From: Anaerolineaceae bacterium
GTDB taxonomy: Bacteria; Chloroflexota; Anaerolineae; Anaerolineales; UBA11657
Direction: 5' to 3'
Assembly (NCBI GenBank): GCA_003569365.1
Contig: BGOS01000024.1
Location: 42,964-106,963, forward strand
Length of the DNA: 64,000 nt
Shown here piece by piece: positions 1 through 10,146 of the stretch. The notes beneath the pieces were generated by a model. It worked only from the letters and a program-made list of their open reading frames with translations. It was not told where the DNA came from and made no database searches. Positions within the stretch are counted from its first letter, which is position 1; each line of letters starts with the position of its first letter. The translations under genes were made by a program, and so were the position numbers.

Positions 1-2
1 TC

Positions 3-245
3 GCAGCATCGATCACACCAGCGGTTACATCGGCCGTTGCGCCAGCGGACACGCCCGCCGTTGCGCCAGCCGGCATTGAACTTGTGCCGCCGGTCTCGCC
101 TTACTTATTGGCGCTGGGCCGCGGCGCACTGACAGCGATTGCGGGCTTCCTTTCCCTGGGCGCATATGCGCTGCTGCGCCCGGTTGTGCGGCCGGCGTGG
201 CGCCGCTTCAAGCGCAGCGTCAGCGCAGACCTGCGCCGCCCTTAA
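3..245 (+). CDS. C-terminal end of an unknown membrane-anchored protein (5' end outside window)
   Basis: An open frame runs in from the left edge and stops with TAA at 243-245, leaving 80 residues. The first half is Ala/Pro/Val/Thr-rich, like a low-complexity linker. Then comes one hydrophobic segment (around LLALGRGALTAIAGFLSLGA) and a short basic tail (RRFKRS) ending in DLRRP. This fits a surface or secreted protein with a C-terminal membrane anchor whose basic end lies in the cytoplasm. The function cannot be read from this part. The compositional bias matches coding sequence in this GC-rich genome. Confidence 0.55.
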   Translation, partial: AASITPAVTSAVAPADTPAVAPAGIELVPPVSPYLLALGRGALTAIAGFLSLGAYALLRPVVRPAWRRFKRSVSADLRRP

Positions 246-396
246 GCCGCCGCGCTGGCAGGGAGTCTTGCAGGCGGCCGGCATTTACGCCGCGCCACCC
301 GCCACCCGCTCCGCCGTTTGATACACTTTGCCTAATATCTAGCGCGAACCGGGCTGGCCGTGGGGCGAGCCCCTTTTGCGTTTCGAGGCAAACCTG

Positions 397-972
397 TTGG
401 AACGCTTTTTGATTGTGGGATTGGGGAACCCGGGGCGCGATTACGCGCAGCACCGGCACAATGCCGGCTTCATGGCCGTCAGCATGCTGGCTGCGCGCCA
501 TAAGGCCAGCTTCACGCGCAAGCAGGGACCGGCGCTGATCACGGACTTCCGCCTTGGGGCGGTGCAAGTGGTGCTGGCCAAGCCGCAGACCTTTATGAAC
601 GAAAGCGGTGTGGCCGTGGGCCAACTGCTGCGTTTTTACCAGCTGCCGCTGGAGCGCCTGCTGGTGGCGGCGGATGATTTGGATTTGCCGCTGGGCACCA
701 TCCGGCTGCGCGCCGAGGGCGGAGCGGGCGGCCAGCGCGGCCTGCAATCAATTCTGGATCACGCTGCATCGCAGCAAGTGGCGCGCCTGCGCATTGGCAT
801 TGACCGCCCGCCCGGTGCGATGGATGCCGCCGACTATGTGCTGCGGCCCTTCACTGCCGAGCAAGCCGCGCTGCTGCCAGTGGTGCTGGACGAGGCTGCC
901 GCCGCGATGGAATGTTTTGTGCGCGAGGGCATCACTGTGGCAATGAACCGCCACAACCGGGAAGTGGGCTGA
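397..972 (+). CDS. pth: Peptidyl-tRNA hydrolase
   Basis: Releases tRNA from prematurely dropped peptidyl-tRNA in the cytoplasm. The family signature LIVGLGNPG lies near the N-terminus and the catalytic His is in HRHNAGF; the conserved Asp is in the AADDLDLPLG stretch. With about 191 residues it has the normal size. No ATG lies close to the conserved start. The frame opens at a TTG at 376, but a GAGG at 385-388 sits 8 nt before a second TTG at 397, which also gives the usual short N-terminus, so I chose TTG 397. mfd follows 19 nt downstream on the same strand, a common bacterial order, suggesting co-transcription. Confidence 0.93.
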   Translation: MERFLIVGLGNPGRDYAQHRHNAGFMAVSMLAARHKASFTRKQGPALITDFRLGAVQVVLAKPQTFMNESGVAVGQLLRFYQLPLERLLVAADDLDLPLGTIRLRAEGGAGGQRGLQSILDHAASQQVARLRIGIDRPPGAMDAADYVLRPFTAEQAALLPVVLDEAAAAMECFVREGITVAMNRHNREVG

Positions 973-991
973 GCCCGCGCCGTACCAAGCT

Positions 992-3900
992 ATGAACCTG
1001 AATGGGCTGCTGGCTGCGGTGCGCGAGCACGCTGCCTACGCGCAGCTGCTGAACACGGCGGCAGCTGCGGGCACACCGCTGCAGCTTTCACGGGCAGCAC
1101 GGGTGCCGGTGCTGGCCACGCTGGCGCAAGACCTGGCGCGCCCGCTGCTGGTGCTGGTGGCGCGCAGCGACCGTGCGTTGGTGCTGCAGGAAGAACTGGA
1201 ATGCTGGACGGGCAGCGCGCCGCTGCTCTTCTCCGAGCCCAACTCGCTGTTTTACGACCGCACGCCGCGCGGCGCACGCGCACTGCGCCAGCGCATGGGC
1301 TGCCTGGCAGCTTGCAGCGCGCCAGCCCCGGGCGCCCCTGCCAGCCGCATCATCATTGCATCTGCGCGGGCGCTGCTGACGCGCACGCTGCCACCGGCAG
1401 ACTTTGCCGCGCACCTGCATGTCTTGCAAGCCGGCGGCAATCTGCCGCTGAACCAAATGCTTGCCAGCTGGCTGGCTGCCGGATACTCGCAAGAGACGGT
1501 GGTGGTGGAGCCCGGCCAGTTTTGCCGGCGCGGCGGCATCATCGACATCTGGCCCATCACCAGTTTGCAGCCCGTGCGCATCGAATTGTTTGGCGATGAA
1601 ATTGAACGGATGCGCGAATTTGAACCGGGCACGCAGCGCTCCACGGATTTGGTGGAGCGCGTGAGCATTGTGCCCGCACGCGAGGCACTGCCCGCCAGCG
1701 GGCCGGAGCTGGCAGCCCGGCTGCAGGCCACGTGGCCGGGTGCGCAAGCCGTCGCAGAGACCGGCTCCAGCTCGTCCATCGCAGAAGACTTGATGCGCCT
1801 GGCAGCGGGTGTGCCCTTTCCAGAGCTGGAGTTTTATTTGCCGTGGCTGCATCCGGAGTCTGCGACGCTGCTGGATTACATGCCGGCAGACTGCCTCGTG
1901 GTTGCCGATGACTGGGAGGCGTTTGAAGACACGGTGCAGGAGTTTGAAGAGCAGGCGCTGGAACTACGCGCCGAACAAATTGCCGCGCGCCAGCTGCCGG
2001 CCGATGCGCCAGCGCCACATGTATCGTGGTCAGATCTGCAGGACCAGCTCTCCACAATGCCGCTGGTGATTTTAGGCGGCCAACAACGCGAAGAAGCTGA
2101 CAGCGGGCTGGCAGCGGACTTTGCACCAGGCCCGCGCCTGGGCGGCCAGATCCCGCCGCTGGTTGACCTGCTGCACAAGCTGCGCGCAGATGGCGACCAC
2201 GTGGTTATCGTGAGCCGGCAGGCAGCGCGCCTCGCGGAATTGTGGGGCGAGCATGCGCCCTACCATGCGCCGGTAGAGCTTGTGGACTTTGTGCCACAGG
2301 CTGGCTCAGCGCTGTTTGTGCAGGGGGCATTGGCCGAGGGTTGGGTGCTGCGCTTGGAACCGCACACCAAAGGCGCTGCTGAAAAGCGCATGCACCTGCT
2401 GACGGACGCAGAAATATTTGGCTGGAGCCGGCCGGAGCCGCGCCAGCGCACGCTGCGCCGCGCAGCGGCCGCTGCGCCCGAAACTGCGTTTGAAGAATTT
2501 CAGCCCGGCGATTTGGTGGTGCACTTGGAGCATGGCATCGGCCAGTTCACTGAGCTGGTGACGCGCACGCTGCACGAGACCGAGCGCGAATACCTGCTTG
2601 TGATTTATGAGAACGGCGACCACCTGTATGTGCCCATCACGCAAGCCGACCAGCTTAGCCGCTACATTGGGCCGGACGAGCGCACGCCGGAGCTCTCGCG
2701 CCTGGGCTCTGCCGAGTGGCCGCGCGCACGCGACCAGGCGCGCCACGCAGCCGAGGTGCTGGCCCAGGAGCTGCTGGACTTATACGCGCGGCGCGCCGCT
2801 GCGCCCGGCTACGCATTTTCTGCAGATGCCCGCTGGCAGCAGGAATTGGCCGCATCCTTCCCTTACACTGAAACTGAGGATCAGCAGCGCGCAATTGCAG
2901 CGGTCACCGAAGACATGGAGCGCCCGCGCCCGATGGACCGCCTGATCTGCGGGGATGTGGGCTACGGCAAAACCGAGGTGGCACTGCGCGCGGCCTTCAA
3001 GGCGATTGCAGACAGCAAACAAGTTGCGATACTCGTGCCCACCACAGTGCTGGCGCAGCAGCACTTTCAAACATTTCAGCGCCGGCTGCAGGCATTTCCA
3101 GTGCGCGTTGAGATGCTCTCGCGCTTTCGCAACGCCGCGCAGCAGCGCCAGATCATCAAAGAGCTGGCGGCCGGCACCATTGATATCATCATCGGCACGC
3201 ACCGCCTGGTGCAGGCAGATGTGCAGTTCAAAGATCTCGGGCTGCTGATCATTGATGAAGAACAGCGCTTTGGGGTGACGCACAAAGAGCATCTCAAGTC
3301 CATGCGCACCACGCTGGACATTCTGACGCTTACAGCAACGCCCATTCCGCGCACGCTGTACTTGAGCCTGACGGGCGTGCGCGACATCAGCACCATCAAC
3401 ACGCCGCCCAACGAGCGCCTGCCCGTCATCACGCATGTGGGCCCGTTCAAAGAGCATGTGCTGCGGCAGGCCATTCTGCGCGAGCTGGACCGGCAGGGGC
3501 AGGTGTTCTTTGTGCACAACCGCGTGCAAACAATTGAGACGGTGCGCGCCAAGCTGGCTGCGCTGCTGCCCGAGGCGCGCCTGACAGTGGCGCACGGGCA
3601 AATGCCGGAGAAGCAGCTGGAGCAGGTGATGGCCGAATTCATCCGCGGCGAGCATGATGTACTGCTGTGCACGTCCATCATCGAAAGCGGACTGGACATC
3701 CCGAACGCCAACACGCTGATTGTGGATCGCGCTGACACGTTTGGCCTGGCGCAGCTGTACCAGCTGCGCGGGCGCGTGGGCCGCGGTGCCAACCGCGCCT
3801 ACGCCTACTTCCTGCATTCCACGCAAGGGCGCAAGCGCATCACCGAAGATGCGCGCGAACGGCTGCAGACGATTGCCGAGCAAACTGAACTGGGCGCGGG

Positions 3901-4522
3901 CTACAGCATTGCAATGCGGGATCTGGAGATGCGCGGTGCGGGCGACATCCTTGGCAAGCGCCAGAGCGGATATATTGCCGCGGTTGGATTTCACCTGTAC
4001 ACGCGCCTGCTGCGCAAAGCCGTCAATCAGCTGCGGGCTAGCAGTAACGGCGACGGCCGGGAGCTGCCCAGCTGGGACCTTTCGCTGATATCGGTTGACC
4101 TGCCATTGGAGGTGGGCATTCCGCCCGGCTACATTCCGGATCAGGCGCTGCGCGTACGCTTGTACCGGCGGCTGGCAGAGCTAAGCACCGAGCAAAGCAT
4201 TGCCGAGATGCGTTCGGAGCTGGAAGACCGCTTTGGCGCGCTGCCCGCAGCCCTGCGCAACCTTCTGTACCAATTGCGCGTAAAGCTGCGCGCCTACAGC
4301 GCCGGCGTGGAAGCCGTGGGCACGCAAGGCGGGTTGATCTCGCTGCGCAGCCGCTTTTGGGAGAGCGACGCTGCACGCACCACACTGACCGATGTATTGC
4401 CCGCCGGCAGCCGCATCTCCAAGGGAAAAATCTGGCTGCCGCGCGAGCCCGACCCGGCGCAGTGGAAGCCGCTGCTGTTTACTACTCTGGATAAACTGGC
4501 GGCCGCCTTCAACCGCGCATAG
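992..4522 (+). CDS. mfd: Transcription-repair coupling factor Mfd
   Basis: DNA translocase that removes stalled RNA polymerase from lesions and recruits UvrA for nucleotide excision repair. The 1176 residues match the family length. The N-terminal third is the UvrB-homology/UvrA-binding module. A CarD-like RNA polymerase interaction domain follows at about residue 500 (GDLVVHLEHGIGQF). The RecG-like motor has Walker A GDVGYGKTE near 653, a DEEQRFG box near 755 and RGRVGR near 926. The C-terminal TRCF domain is present. The ATG at 992 gives a natural start 19 nt after pth. It runs convergently into lon with an 18-nt gap. A partner repair gene, uvrC, lies at 40.6-42.4 kb. Confidence 0.97.
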   Translation: MNLNGLLAAVREHAAYAQLLNTAAAAGTPLQLSRAARVPVLATLAQDLARPLLVLVARSDRALVLQEELECWTGSAPLLFSEPNSLFYDRTPRGARALRQRMGCLAACSAPAPGAPASRIIIASARALLTRTLPPADFAAHLHVLQAGGNLPLNQMLASWLAAGYSQETVVVEPGQFCRRGGIIDIWPITSLQPVRIELFGDEIERMREFEPGTQRSTDLVERVSIVPAREALPASGPELAARLQATWPGAQAVAETGSSSSIAEDLMRLAAGVPFPELEFYLPWLHPESATLLDYMPADCLVVADDWEAFEDTVQEFEEQALELRAEQIAARQLPADAPAPHVSWSDLQDQLSTMPLVILGGQQREEADSGLAADFAPGPRLGGQIPPLVDLLHKLRADGDHVVIVSRQAARLAELWGEHAPYHAPVELVDFVPQAGSALFVQGALAEGWVLRLEPHTKGAAEKRMHLLTDAEIFGWSRPEPRQRTLRRAAAAAPETAFEEFQPGDLVVHLEHGIGQFTELVTRTLHETEREYLLVIYENGDHLYVPITQADQLSRYIGPDERTPELSRLGSAEWPRARDQARHAAEVLAQELLDLYARRAAAPGYAFSADARWQQELAASFPYTETEDQQRAIAAVTEDMERPRPMDRLICGDVGYGKTEVALRAAFKAIADSKQVAILVPTTVLAQQHFQTFQRRLQAFPVRVEMLSRFRNAAQQRQIIKELAAGTIDIIIGTHRLVQADVQFKDLGLLIIDEEQRFGVTHKEHLKSMRTTLDILTLTATPIPRTLYLSLTGVRDISTINTPPNERLPVITHVGPFKEHVLRQAILRELDRQGQVFFVHNRVQTIETVRAKLAALLPEARLTVAHGQMPEKQLEQVMAEFIRGEHDVLLCTSIIESGLDIPNANTLIVDRADTFGLAQLYQLRGRVGRGANRAYAYFLHSTQGRKRITEDARERLQTIAEQTELGAGYSIAMRDLEMRGAGDILGKRQSGYIAAVGFHLYTRLLRKAVNQLRASSNGDGRELPSWDLSLISVDLPLEVGIPPGYIPDQALRVRLYRRLAELSTEQSIAEMRSELEDRFGALPAALRNLLYQLRVKLRAYSAGVEAVGTQGGLISLRSRFWESDAARTTLTDVLPAGSRISKGKIWLPREPDPAQWKPLLFTTLDKLAAAFNRA

Positions 4523-4540
4523 CGCGGGCTTGGCCGGGCG

Positions 4541-7090
4541 TTAGCGCTTTGCGCTGCGCGCTGCCGGGCGGGCAGCCGGGCGCGCTCCGGGCTTGGGCAA
4601 AATCTTTTTGGCGGGGCTGGCTTTAATTTTCGCCAGTCTCGATTTCGGCTTCACGGGTTTTGCTTTCGCCTTAGCTGGCGGCGCCACCGCTTTCAGCGGC
4701 GCGTTCAACGCCACCTTTAGCACATCATCCAAATGATCAACCAGCACCAGCCGCAAATCTTTGCGGGCCTGGCGCGGCAGATCTGCCAGATCCTTCTCGT
4801 TGCGGCGCGGGATGATGACCGTCTTCAATCCGGCGCGGCGCGCGGTGAGAATCTTTTCCTTCAAGCCGCCCACGGGCAGCACGCGCCCGCGCAGCGTAAT
4901 CTCGCCCGTCATGCCCACGCTAAAGCGCACCTTGCGCTTTGTAAATGCGGAGATGAGCGCAGTGGCAATGGTGATGCCGGCTGACGGGCCGTCTTTTGCA
5001 ATGCCGCCTTCCGGCACATGCAAGTGCACATCGGTCTTCTCGAACAAGCCCGGCTTGACGCCAAAGTGCGCGCTGCGCGAACGCAGATAAGCCAGCGCAG
5101 CCTGTGCGGACTCTTGCATCACTTCGCCCACCTGCCCGGTGATTTGCAGCCCGCCCTTGCCTTGCAACAGCGCCACTTCAATTAATGTGAGGTCGCCGCC
5201 CGCGGGAGTCCATGCCAGGCCGGTGGCCACACCCACTTCATCCTTGCGCTCCGCCTGCATGTCTTGGAACTGCGGCGGCCCCAACAAGCGCGCCAGCTGG
5301 CCCGCTTGCACCACGCGCGCAGCCGGCTTCTTCTCCGCCATGCGCCGCGCAATTTTGCGGCACACACTCGCCAGCTCACGCTCCAGATTGCGCACGCCAG
5401 ACTCGTAGGTGTACTCGCGCACCAGCGCGGTAAGCGTAGCATCCGGAAAGCTGGCTTTCTGGGCAGTGAGCCCGTTCAGCTCCAGCTGCCGCGGCACAAG
5501 GTAGCGCCGCGCAATCTCCAGCTTCTCCTCTTCCGTGTAGCTGTTGAACTCAATCACCTCCAGCCGGTCTTCCAACGCCGGCAGCAGCGGCCCCAGATAG
5601 TTGGCGGTGGTGATGAACATCACCTGCGATAAATCGTAGGGCAGCTCAAGAAAGTGATCGGAGAAGGTACTGTTCTGCTCGGGATCCAGCACCTCCAGCA
5701 GCGCGCTGGATGGATCGCCGCGGAAGTCGTTGCCCAGCTTGTCAATCTCGTCCAGCATGAACAACGGGTTGACGGACCCGGCTTTGCGCATGGTTTGCAA
5801 AATGCGGCCGGGCATCGCACCGATGTAGGTGCGGCGGTGGCCGCGGATCTCAGCTTCATCCCGCACGCCGCCCAATGACACGCGCACGAACTTGCGCCCC
5901 AGCGCCTCCGCAATAGATTTGCCAAGTGAAGTCTTGCCGGTGCCGGGCGGCCCCACAAAACACAAAATCGGCTGGCGCAGTTTCTTCTTTCCTTTTGCCA
6001 GCATGCGCACAGCAATGTGCTCGAGGATGCGGTCCTTGGCCTTGGGCAGGCCGTAGTGGTTGGCGTCCAGAATCTTGTGCGCGCGCTTGATGTCCAGCAG
6101 ATCCGCGGTGGCGGTGCGCCATGGCAGGTCCAGCAGCACATCAATGTAGTTGCGGATAATGCCAACCTCAGGGGTCATGGGCTGCATCTGCGCCATGCGC
6201 TCCAGCTCTTTGAGGGCGCGCTGCTCCACTTCTTCCGGCATGCCGGCGGCCGCAATGCGCGTGCGCAGCTCGCCCTGCTCTTGCTGCCAGGGGTCGCCCT
6301 CGCCCAGCTCGCCCTGAATGGTCTTGAGCTGCTCGCGCAAATACATCTCGCGCTGCCCGCGATCCATGGTGTGCTGCACTTGCGAGTGGATCTGTTCTTC
6401 CAGCTCGAGCATTGCGAATTCTTTGCCAAGCAACCCGTGCACTTCCTGCAAGCGCGCCATTGGATCGCGCATCTCCAGCACGCGCTGCCGCTCTGCAATC
6501 GAAAGACTGAGGGTCGAAACCACCAGGTCCGCAAGCCAGCCGGGTTCGTCAACATTAAGTGCAAAGGCATAGGCTTCTTCGGGCAGGCCATGGTTCAGCC
6601 GCACGCACTTTTCAAACAGTGCCAGCACTGCGCGCATAAATGAAGGCACGATGGACAAGTCCGGCACTGGATCATCAATCGGGCGCGCGCGCACCACCAG
6701 ATACGGTTCTTCCTGCACCACCTCCACCAGCTCCACGCGCCGGCGGCCCTGCGCCAGCACCGCCGTGTTGCCGTCCGGCATGCGCAGCACCCTCCCCACA
6801 GCCATCTCCACACCCACGGTGTACAGGTCGTCCACGCCCGGATCTTCGGTGTCGCTATCCAGTTGCGCCACTGCAATCAGCGTTTCGCCGCGCTGGTTGG
6901 CTGCCGTCACTGTTGCCAGCGTGCGCTCGCGCCCGATCTGCAACGGCGTGGACATATGCGGAAACAAAACCATATCGCGCAGCGGCACCAGTGCGCACTC
7001 AATCAGCCCCTTGCCATCCACCTCCGCGTCATCAATTTCATAGAGCGCGTTGGCATGATTGCCGGTTGCTTCAGCCAGATTGGCGAGCAT
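4541..7090 (-). CDS. lon: ATP-dependent protease Lon with a long basic C-terminal tail
   Basis: Cytosolic AAA+ serine protease that degrades misfolded and regulatory proteins. The N-terminal substrate domain begins at [10 protein letters not shown]. Walker [13 protein letters not shown] lies near residue 380, with Walker B LFMLDEID. The Ser-Lys dyad is in KDGPSAG (about 702) and GGLKEKI (about 743). The frame is open upstream to 7210, but the ATG at 7090 gives the usual short leader ([10 protein letters not shown]). I see no clear Shine-Dalgarno there. The last ~50 residues are unusual for Lon: a Lys/Ala/Pro-rich tail ([13 protein letters not shown] and similar) resembling histone H1, ending in ARSAKR. 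Divergently transcribed from the next gene. Confidence 0.96.
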   Translation of the reverse strand: MLANLAEATGNHANALYEIDDAEVDGKGLIECALVPLRDMVLFPHMSTPLQIGRERTLATVTAANQRGETLIAVAQLDSDTEDPGVDDLYTVGVEMAVGRVLRMPDGNTAVLAQGRRRVELVEVVQEEPYLVVRARPIDDPVPDLSIVPSFMRAVLALFEKCVRLNHGLPEEAYAFALNVDEPGWLADLVVSTLSLSIAERQRVLEMRDPMARLQEVHGLLGKEFAMLELEEQIHSQVQHTMDRGQREMYLREQLKTIQGELGEGDPWQQEQGELRTRIAAAGMPEEVEQRALKELERMAQMQPMTPEVGIIRNYIDVLLDLPWRTATADLLDIKRAHKILDANHYGLPKAKDRILEHIAVRMLAKGKKKLRQPILCFVGPPGTGKTSLGKSIAEALGRKFVRVSLGGVRDEAEIRGHRRTYIGAMPGRILQTMRKAGSVNPLFMLDEIDKLGNDFRGDPSSALLEVLDPEQNSTFSDHFLELPYDLSQVMFITTANYLGPLLPALEDRLEVIEFNSYTEEEKLEIARRYLVPRQLELNGLTAQKASFPDATLTALVREYTYESGVRNLERELASVCRKIARRMAEKKPAARVVQAGQLARLLGPPQFQDMQAERKDEVGVATGLAWTPAGGDLTLIEVALLQGKGGLQITGQVGEVMQESAQAALAYLRSRSAHFGVKPGLFEKTDVHLHVPEGGIAKDGPSAGITIATALISAFTKRKVRFSVGMTGEITLRGRVLPVGGLKEKILTARRAGLKTVIIPRRNEKDLADLPRQARKDLRLVLVDHLDDVLKVALNAPLKAVAPPAKAKAKPVKPKSRLAKIKASPAKKILPKPGARPAARPAARSAKR

Positions 7091-7303
7091 GGCTTGGTCT
7101 TGTTGTTGGAATGAGCGCAATCGGCACCTCGATCGGGATTGGGTTAGCGCGGCTTCGTTTGCTGCCCGCCGGCACATTGCTGGCTGCAGTCGCGCGCGGC
7201 ATCCGGCCACCCGGACGCAATTAGTATTCTATACTGCGCGGCGCCCTCGCGCCAAAGCAGCGGGCGCATCCGGGCCGGTTGATAGCGCCTATCTGCGTGA
7301 AAA

Positions 7304-7332
7304 TTGACGTGATTTACAGCGTGCGGTAAACT
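7304..7332 (+). promoter_or_regulatory. Sigma-70-like promoter for the Ig-like secreted protein
   Basis: TTGACG (7304-7309), a 17-nt spacer and TAAACT (7327-7332) form a near-consensus promoter in the lon divergent region. The start codon at 7364 lies about 25 nt after the expected transcription start, and no Shine-Dalgarno is visible before it. The rest of the 7091-7363 gap shows no other feature. Confidence 0.5.
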
Positions 7333-7363
7333 GCGCCCTAGCTCCGGCTGGCATGAAAATTTA

Positions 7364-8620
7364 ATGCGTGCATCAATATTCGCATCGGTGCTGGCAGCCG
7401 CTGCCGTGTGTGGCGGGTTGCTGCTGGCGGTCTGGCTGGTGTTGCGGCCGGCTGGCGCTGCCCTGCGCACTGCCGAATTCAGCAGCGCCACGCTCACGCC
7501 CGATGCGGATGGACTTGATGATGTTTTGCGCATTCGCTACGAACTGGCACGGCCCGCGCTTGTGTCAATTTTTTTGCTTGACGCGGCTGGCACCCGCTAC
7601 ACTTTTCGCAGCGCCAGCCAGCGCAGCTCGGGCAGCCATGCCGTGCTCTTCTCCGGCATTGTGGATGGCTTTGCACTGGCAGGAGAAACCGTCAGTGCGG
7701 AGATTCTTGCGCGCGTACTGCCCGCTGGCGATTACACCTGGGTGGTGGCAGCTGCCGCACCGGGTGGCGACTCCGAGCGCCGCGGCACCCTCAGCATTCT
7801 CAGCCAACCCGCGCCCTTGCCAGACGTGCGTGGCTTCTCCGTATCGCCACTAGTGTTCACTCCCAACCGCGACGGCATTTCTGACCGGGTGTGGATCAAC
7901 GCGTATCTGGCGGCACCCGCAAAACTGGATGTGAGTTTAATTGACGACGCAGGCGCGGCGCGCCCGATCCCGGAGCGCGAAGGCACAATTGCCCCGGGCG
8001 CTGCCGGCCTGCACACTTTTGAGTATGAGGGCGGTGTTGATTTGGGTGTGAACCCGCCGCCAGATGGAACCTATAGTGTTGTGGCACTGGCGCAGGATGC
8101 ACTGGGGCAGCGGGTGCGCGCGCAAGGCAAGCTGGCAATTGAGCTGGGCGGCGTGCCGCGCGCAGAAATTGTAAACGCTGCAGTAAGTTTTGAGCCCGCC
8201 ACAATTGTGCAAGGCGAAGCGCTGAACTTTTCGCTGACGGTGGAAAACTACGGCACGGCACCACTGCGCACAACGGGCCCTGCCCCCGGCTACGCGTACA
8301 AACAAAACGAAAATGCGAACACACTCGGCTGGTTTGAAGAGTCCGGCGCGTGGCGCGTGGGCTTGGACTGCGACACGTGCATTCGTGACTACCCTTGGCG
8401 CTGGGCGCTGGGCACTCCGGAAGAGCTAACAAAAATTGGCGACTACTATTACCTGATGCCCGGCCAGCGCGTCACCATTTCCAGCAGTGTGCTGATTACC
8501 GATGTACCCGAACGCAACCCGCTCTACTTTTGGGCCGGTTTAATTCACGAGGATGTTGAAATTTCGAATGTCAACAATCGCGTTGACCCGTTCTTTGTAA
8601 CGATTGTGCCGCGCAACTGA
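7364..8620 (+). CDS. Secreted or membrane-anchored Ig-like/CARDB-like domain protein
   Basis: The 418-residue protein starts with an uncleaved or cleavable signal segment (hydrophobic stretch SVLAAAAVCGGLLLAVWLVL). Two beta-rich modules of the FlgD/Ig-like type follow: each opens with the hallmark 'F(s)P..DG..D..(r/w)I' (TPDADGLDD near 45 and TPNRDGISD near 165) and ends in a (D/G)GTY-like strand. The last third resembles a CARDB adhesion module (SLTVENYGTAPLR, then SNVNNRVDPFFVTIV). A WY/CDTC-containing insertion with two close Cys (DCDTC) lies near residue 340. Probably an extracytoplasmic structural or adhesion protein. No enzymatic motif is visible. A strong hairpin follows at 8671. Confidence 0.7.
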   Translation: MRASIFASVLAAAAVCGGLLLAVWLVLRPAGAALRTAEFSSATLTPDADGLDDVLRIRYELARPALVSIFLLDAAGTRYTFRSASQRSSGSHAVLFSGIVDGFALAGETVSAEILARVLPAGDYTWVVAAAAPGGDSERRGTLSILSQPAPLPDVRGFSVSPLVFTPNRDGISDRVWINAYLAAPAKLDVSLIDDAGAARPIPEREGTIAPGAAGLHTFEYEGGVDLGVNPPPDGTYSVVALAQDALGQRVRAQGKLAIELGGVPRAEIVNAAVSFEPATIVQGEALNFSLTVENYGTAPLRTTGPAPGYAYKQNENANTLGWFEESGAWRVGLDCDTCIRDYPWRWALGTPEELTKIGDYYYLMPGQRVTISSSVLITDVPERNPLYFWAGLIHEDVEISNVNNRVDPFFVTIVPRN

Positions 8621-8670
8621 CAGCGGCCGGTGCCCAACCGCAAACTGCCCAGCGCTGTGCAACTGCTGCC

Positions 8671-8690
8671 CCGGACTGCGCACAGTCCGG
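8671..8690 (+). terminator. Perfect 8-bp stem-loop after the Ig-like protein gene
   Basis: CCGGACTG (8671-8678), loop CGCA, CAGTCCGG (8683-8690). It lies 51 nt after the stop codon and is followed by TATATCC, not a T-run. It may be a weak intrinsic terminator or an mRNA 3'-end stabiliser. Confidence 0.4.
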
Positions 8691-8808
8691 TATATCCGGT
8701 AACCAGCAACTCCGTACCGCCGCTGCAATCCGGCGCATGCCGCCCGCCCCACCCGCGCAGCTGAACACACTTAAGCGCTGGCTGCTGCGACCAACTGCTG
8801 CAAATAAA

Positions 8809-9546
8809 ATGCCCTTGCTCACGGCCATAGTTCTAACGCTAAACGAAGCGGCACACCTGCCGGATTGCCTGGCATCGCTCGCCTTTGCGGATGCGGTGCT
8901 GGTGTTTGATTCGTTCAGCAGTGACCGCACAACTGAAATTGCGGGCGCTGCCGGCGCGCGCGTGGTGCAGCATGCGTTCACAGATTACGCCGCACAGCGC
9001 AACGCCGCACTGGACGCAGTGCAGAGTGATTGGGTGTTCTTTGTGGATGCCGACGAGCGCGTGCCGGCGCAGCTGGCGCAGGAAGTGCGCAGTGCAACAA
9101 TGCAACCGGATGTGGCGGCGTGGTGGGTGCCGCGCCACAATTACATTCTTGGCCGGCTCACGCTGCATGCCGGCTGGTTTCCGGATTACCAGCTGCGCCT
9201 GCTGCGCCCGGACTGCGTGCGCTACGACAGCAGCCGCCCGGTACATGAGCTGGCGCTGGTCACCGGCGCAAGTGCGCAGCTGGCGCAGCCGCTGATTCAT
9301 CTTAACTACGCAACCATCCGGGAGTTTGTGTCCAAGCAGCGCGTCTACGCCGAGCTTGCAGCAGCTGGCATGTGGCAGGCGGGAAAGCGCGCGCGTGCGC
9401 ATCAACCGCTGACCATGGCACTGCGCCAGTTTTATTGGCGGTTTGTAACGCTTGCGGGCTGGCGCATGGGCTGGCACGGGGCGCTGCTCGCATTGCTAAT
9501 GGCCCACAGCGAATGGCTCAGCTACCGCAGTTTGCGCCGCCGCTAA
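8809..9546 (+). CDS. Family 2 glycosyltransferase (WaaE/KdtX-like)
   Basis: GT-A fold transferase that adds a sugar from a nucleotide donor to a surface glycan or lipid. The N-terminal strand TAIVLTLNEA and the DXD-type motif FFVDADERV near residue 80 mark the donor and metal site. The C-terminal part has the amphipathic/hydrophobic helices of WaaE-like enzymes (YWRFVTLAGW, HGALLALLMAHSEW). The frame is open from an ATG at 8737, but the ATG at 8809 places the conserved first strand a few residues from the start, as usual. Neither start has a clear Shine-Dalgarno. It stands alone between a secreted protein and an HNH nuclease, so the acceptor cannot be inferred. Confidence 0.82.
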   Translation: MPLLTAIVLTLNEAAHLPDCLASLAFADAVLVFDSFSSDRTTEIAGAAGARVVQHAFTDYAAQRNAALDAVQSDWVFFVDADERVPAQLAQEVRSATMQPDVAAWWVPRHNYILGRLTLHAGWFPDYQLRLLRPDCVRYDSSRPVHELALVTGASAQLAQPLIHLNYATIREFVSKQRVYAELAAAGMWQAGKRARAHQPLTMALRQFYWRFVTLAGWRMGWHGALLALLMAHSEWLSYRSLRRR

Positions 9547-9599
9547 GGGTTGCCAGCCGACCCCGCCAACTTTTCATAATGATAAAATAAATTAGAAAC

Positions 9600-10118
9600 A
9601 TGCCCGGCAACATCATGCAGCTTCCGGTACTGGTGCTAAATGCCAACTTTGCGCCCTTGAACGTCTGCCACTTGCGACGGGCGCTTGGCTTGGTGCTGGA
9701 AGGGCGCGCCGAGCTGGTGGCCAACGGGCGCGGCTATGTGAGCACAGCGCGCCAGCAAATTGCCTGCCCCTCCATCATCCGCCTGGAAAAAATGATCCGC
9801 CGGCCGCGGCCCACTGTAAAGTTCAGCCGCTGGGAAATTTTCCGGCGCGACAACAACACCTGCCAGTATTGCGGGCGCCGCTCCGGCAACCTGACGCTGG
9901 ATCATGTGCTGCCGCGCCATCGCGGCGGTGCGCATACATGGGAGAACGTGGTGGCAGCCTGCCCGCCATGCAATCGCCTCAAAGGCGGCCGCACCCCGCG
10001 CGAGGCGCACATGAATTTAAGGCGCGTTGCCAACGAACCGCATCCATCAGCAATGTATTTGTACGGGCGCTATCTGGAAGAGTTTGAAGACTGGCGGCCG
10101 TTTCTTGAAGGCTGGTAA
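9600..10118 (+). CDS. HNH endonuclease family protein
   Basis: The 172-residue protein has a zinc-binding CQYCG near residue 87, the HNH core LDHVLPRHRGG, WENVVAACPPCN and a following KGGRTP. The N-terminal half (LNANFAPLNVCHLRRAL) matches a widespread stand-alone HNH family of cyanobacteria, Deinococcus and Chloroflexota with no assigned physiological role. A second in-frame ATG at 9615 is also possible. The AT-rich stretch just upstream (TAAAATAAATTAG) probably carries its promoter. No toxin, phage or restriction partner is adjacent. Confidence 0.85.
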   Translation: MPGNIMQLPVLVLNANFAPLNVCHLRRALGLVLEGRAELVANGRGYVSTARQQIACPSIIRLEKMIRRPRPTVKFSRWEIFRRDNNTCQYCGRRSGNLTLDHVLPRHRGGAHTWENVVAACPPCNRLKGGRTPREAHMNLRRVANEPHPSAMYLYGRYLEEFEDWRPFLEGW

Positions 10119-10146
10119 TGCCCGCGCCAGCAAACCATAGCGCGCC

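Noticed and set aside
2780..3994. 404-residue open frame antisense to mfd
   Set aside because: Long antisense frames are expected opposite GC-rich genes; the sense protein is clearly Mfd and the antisense product is His/Arg/Gln-rich without motifs.
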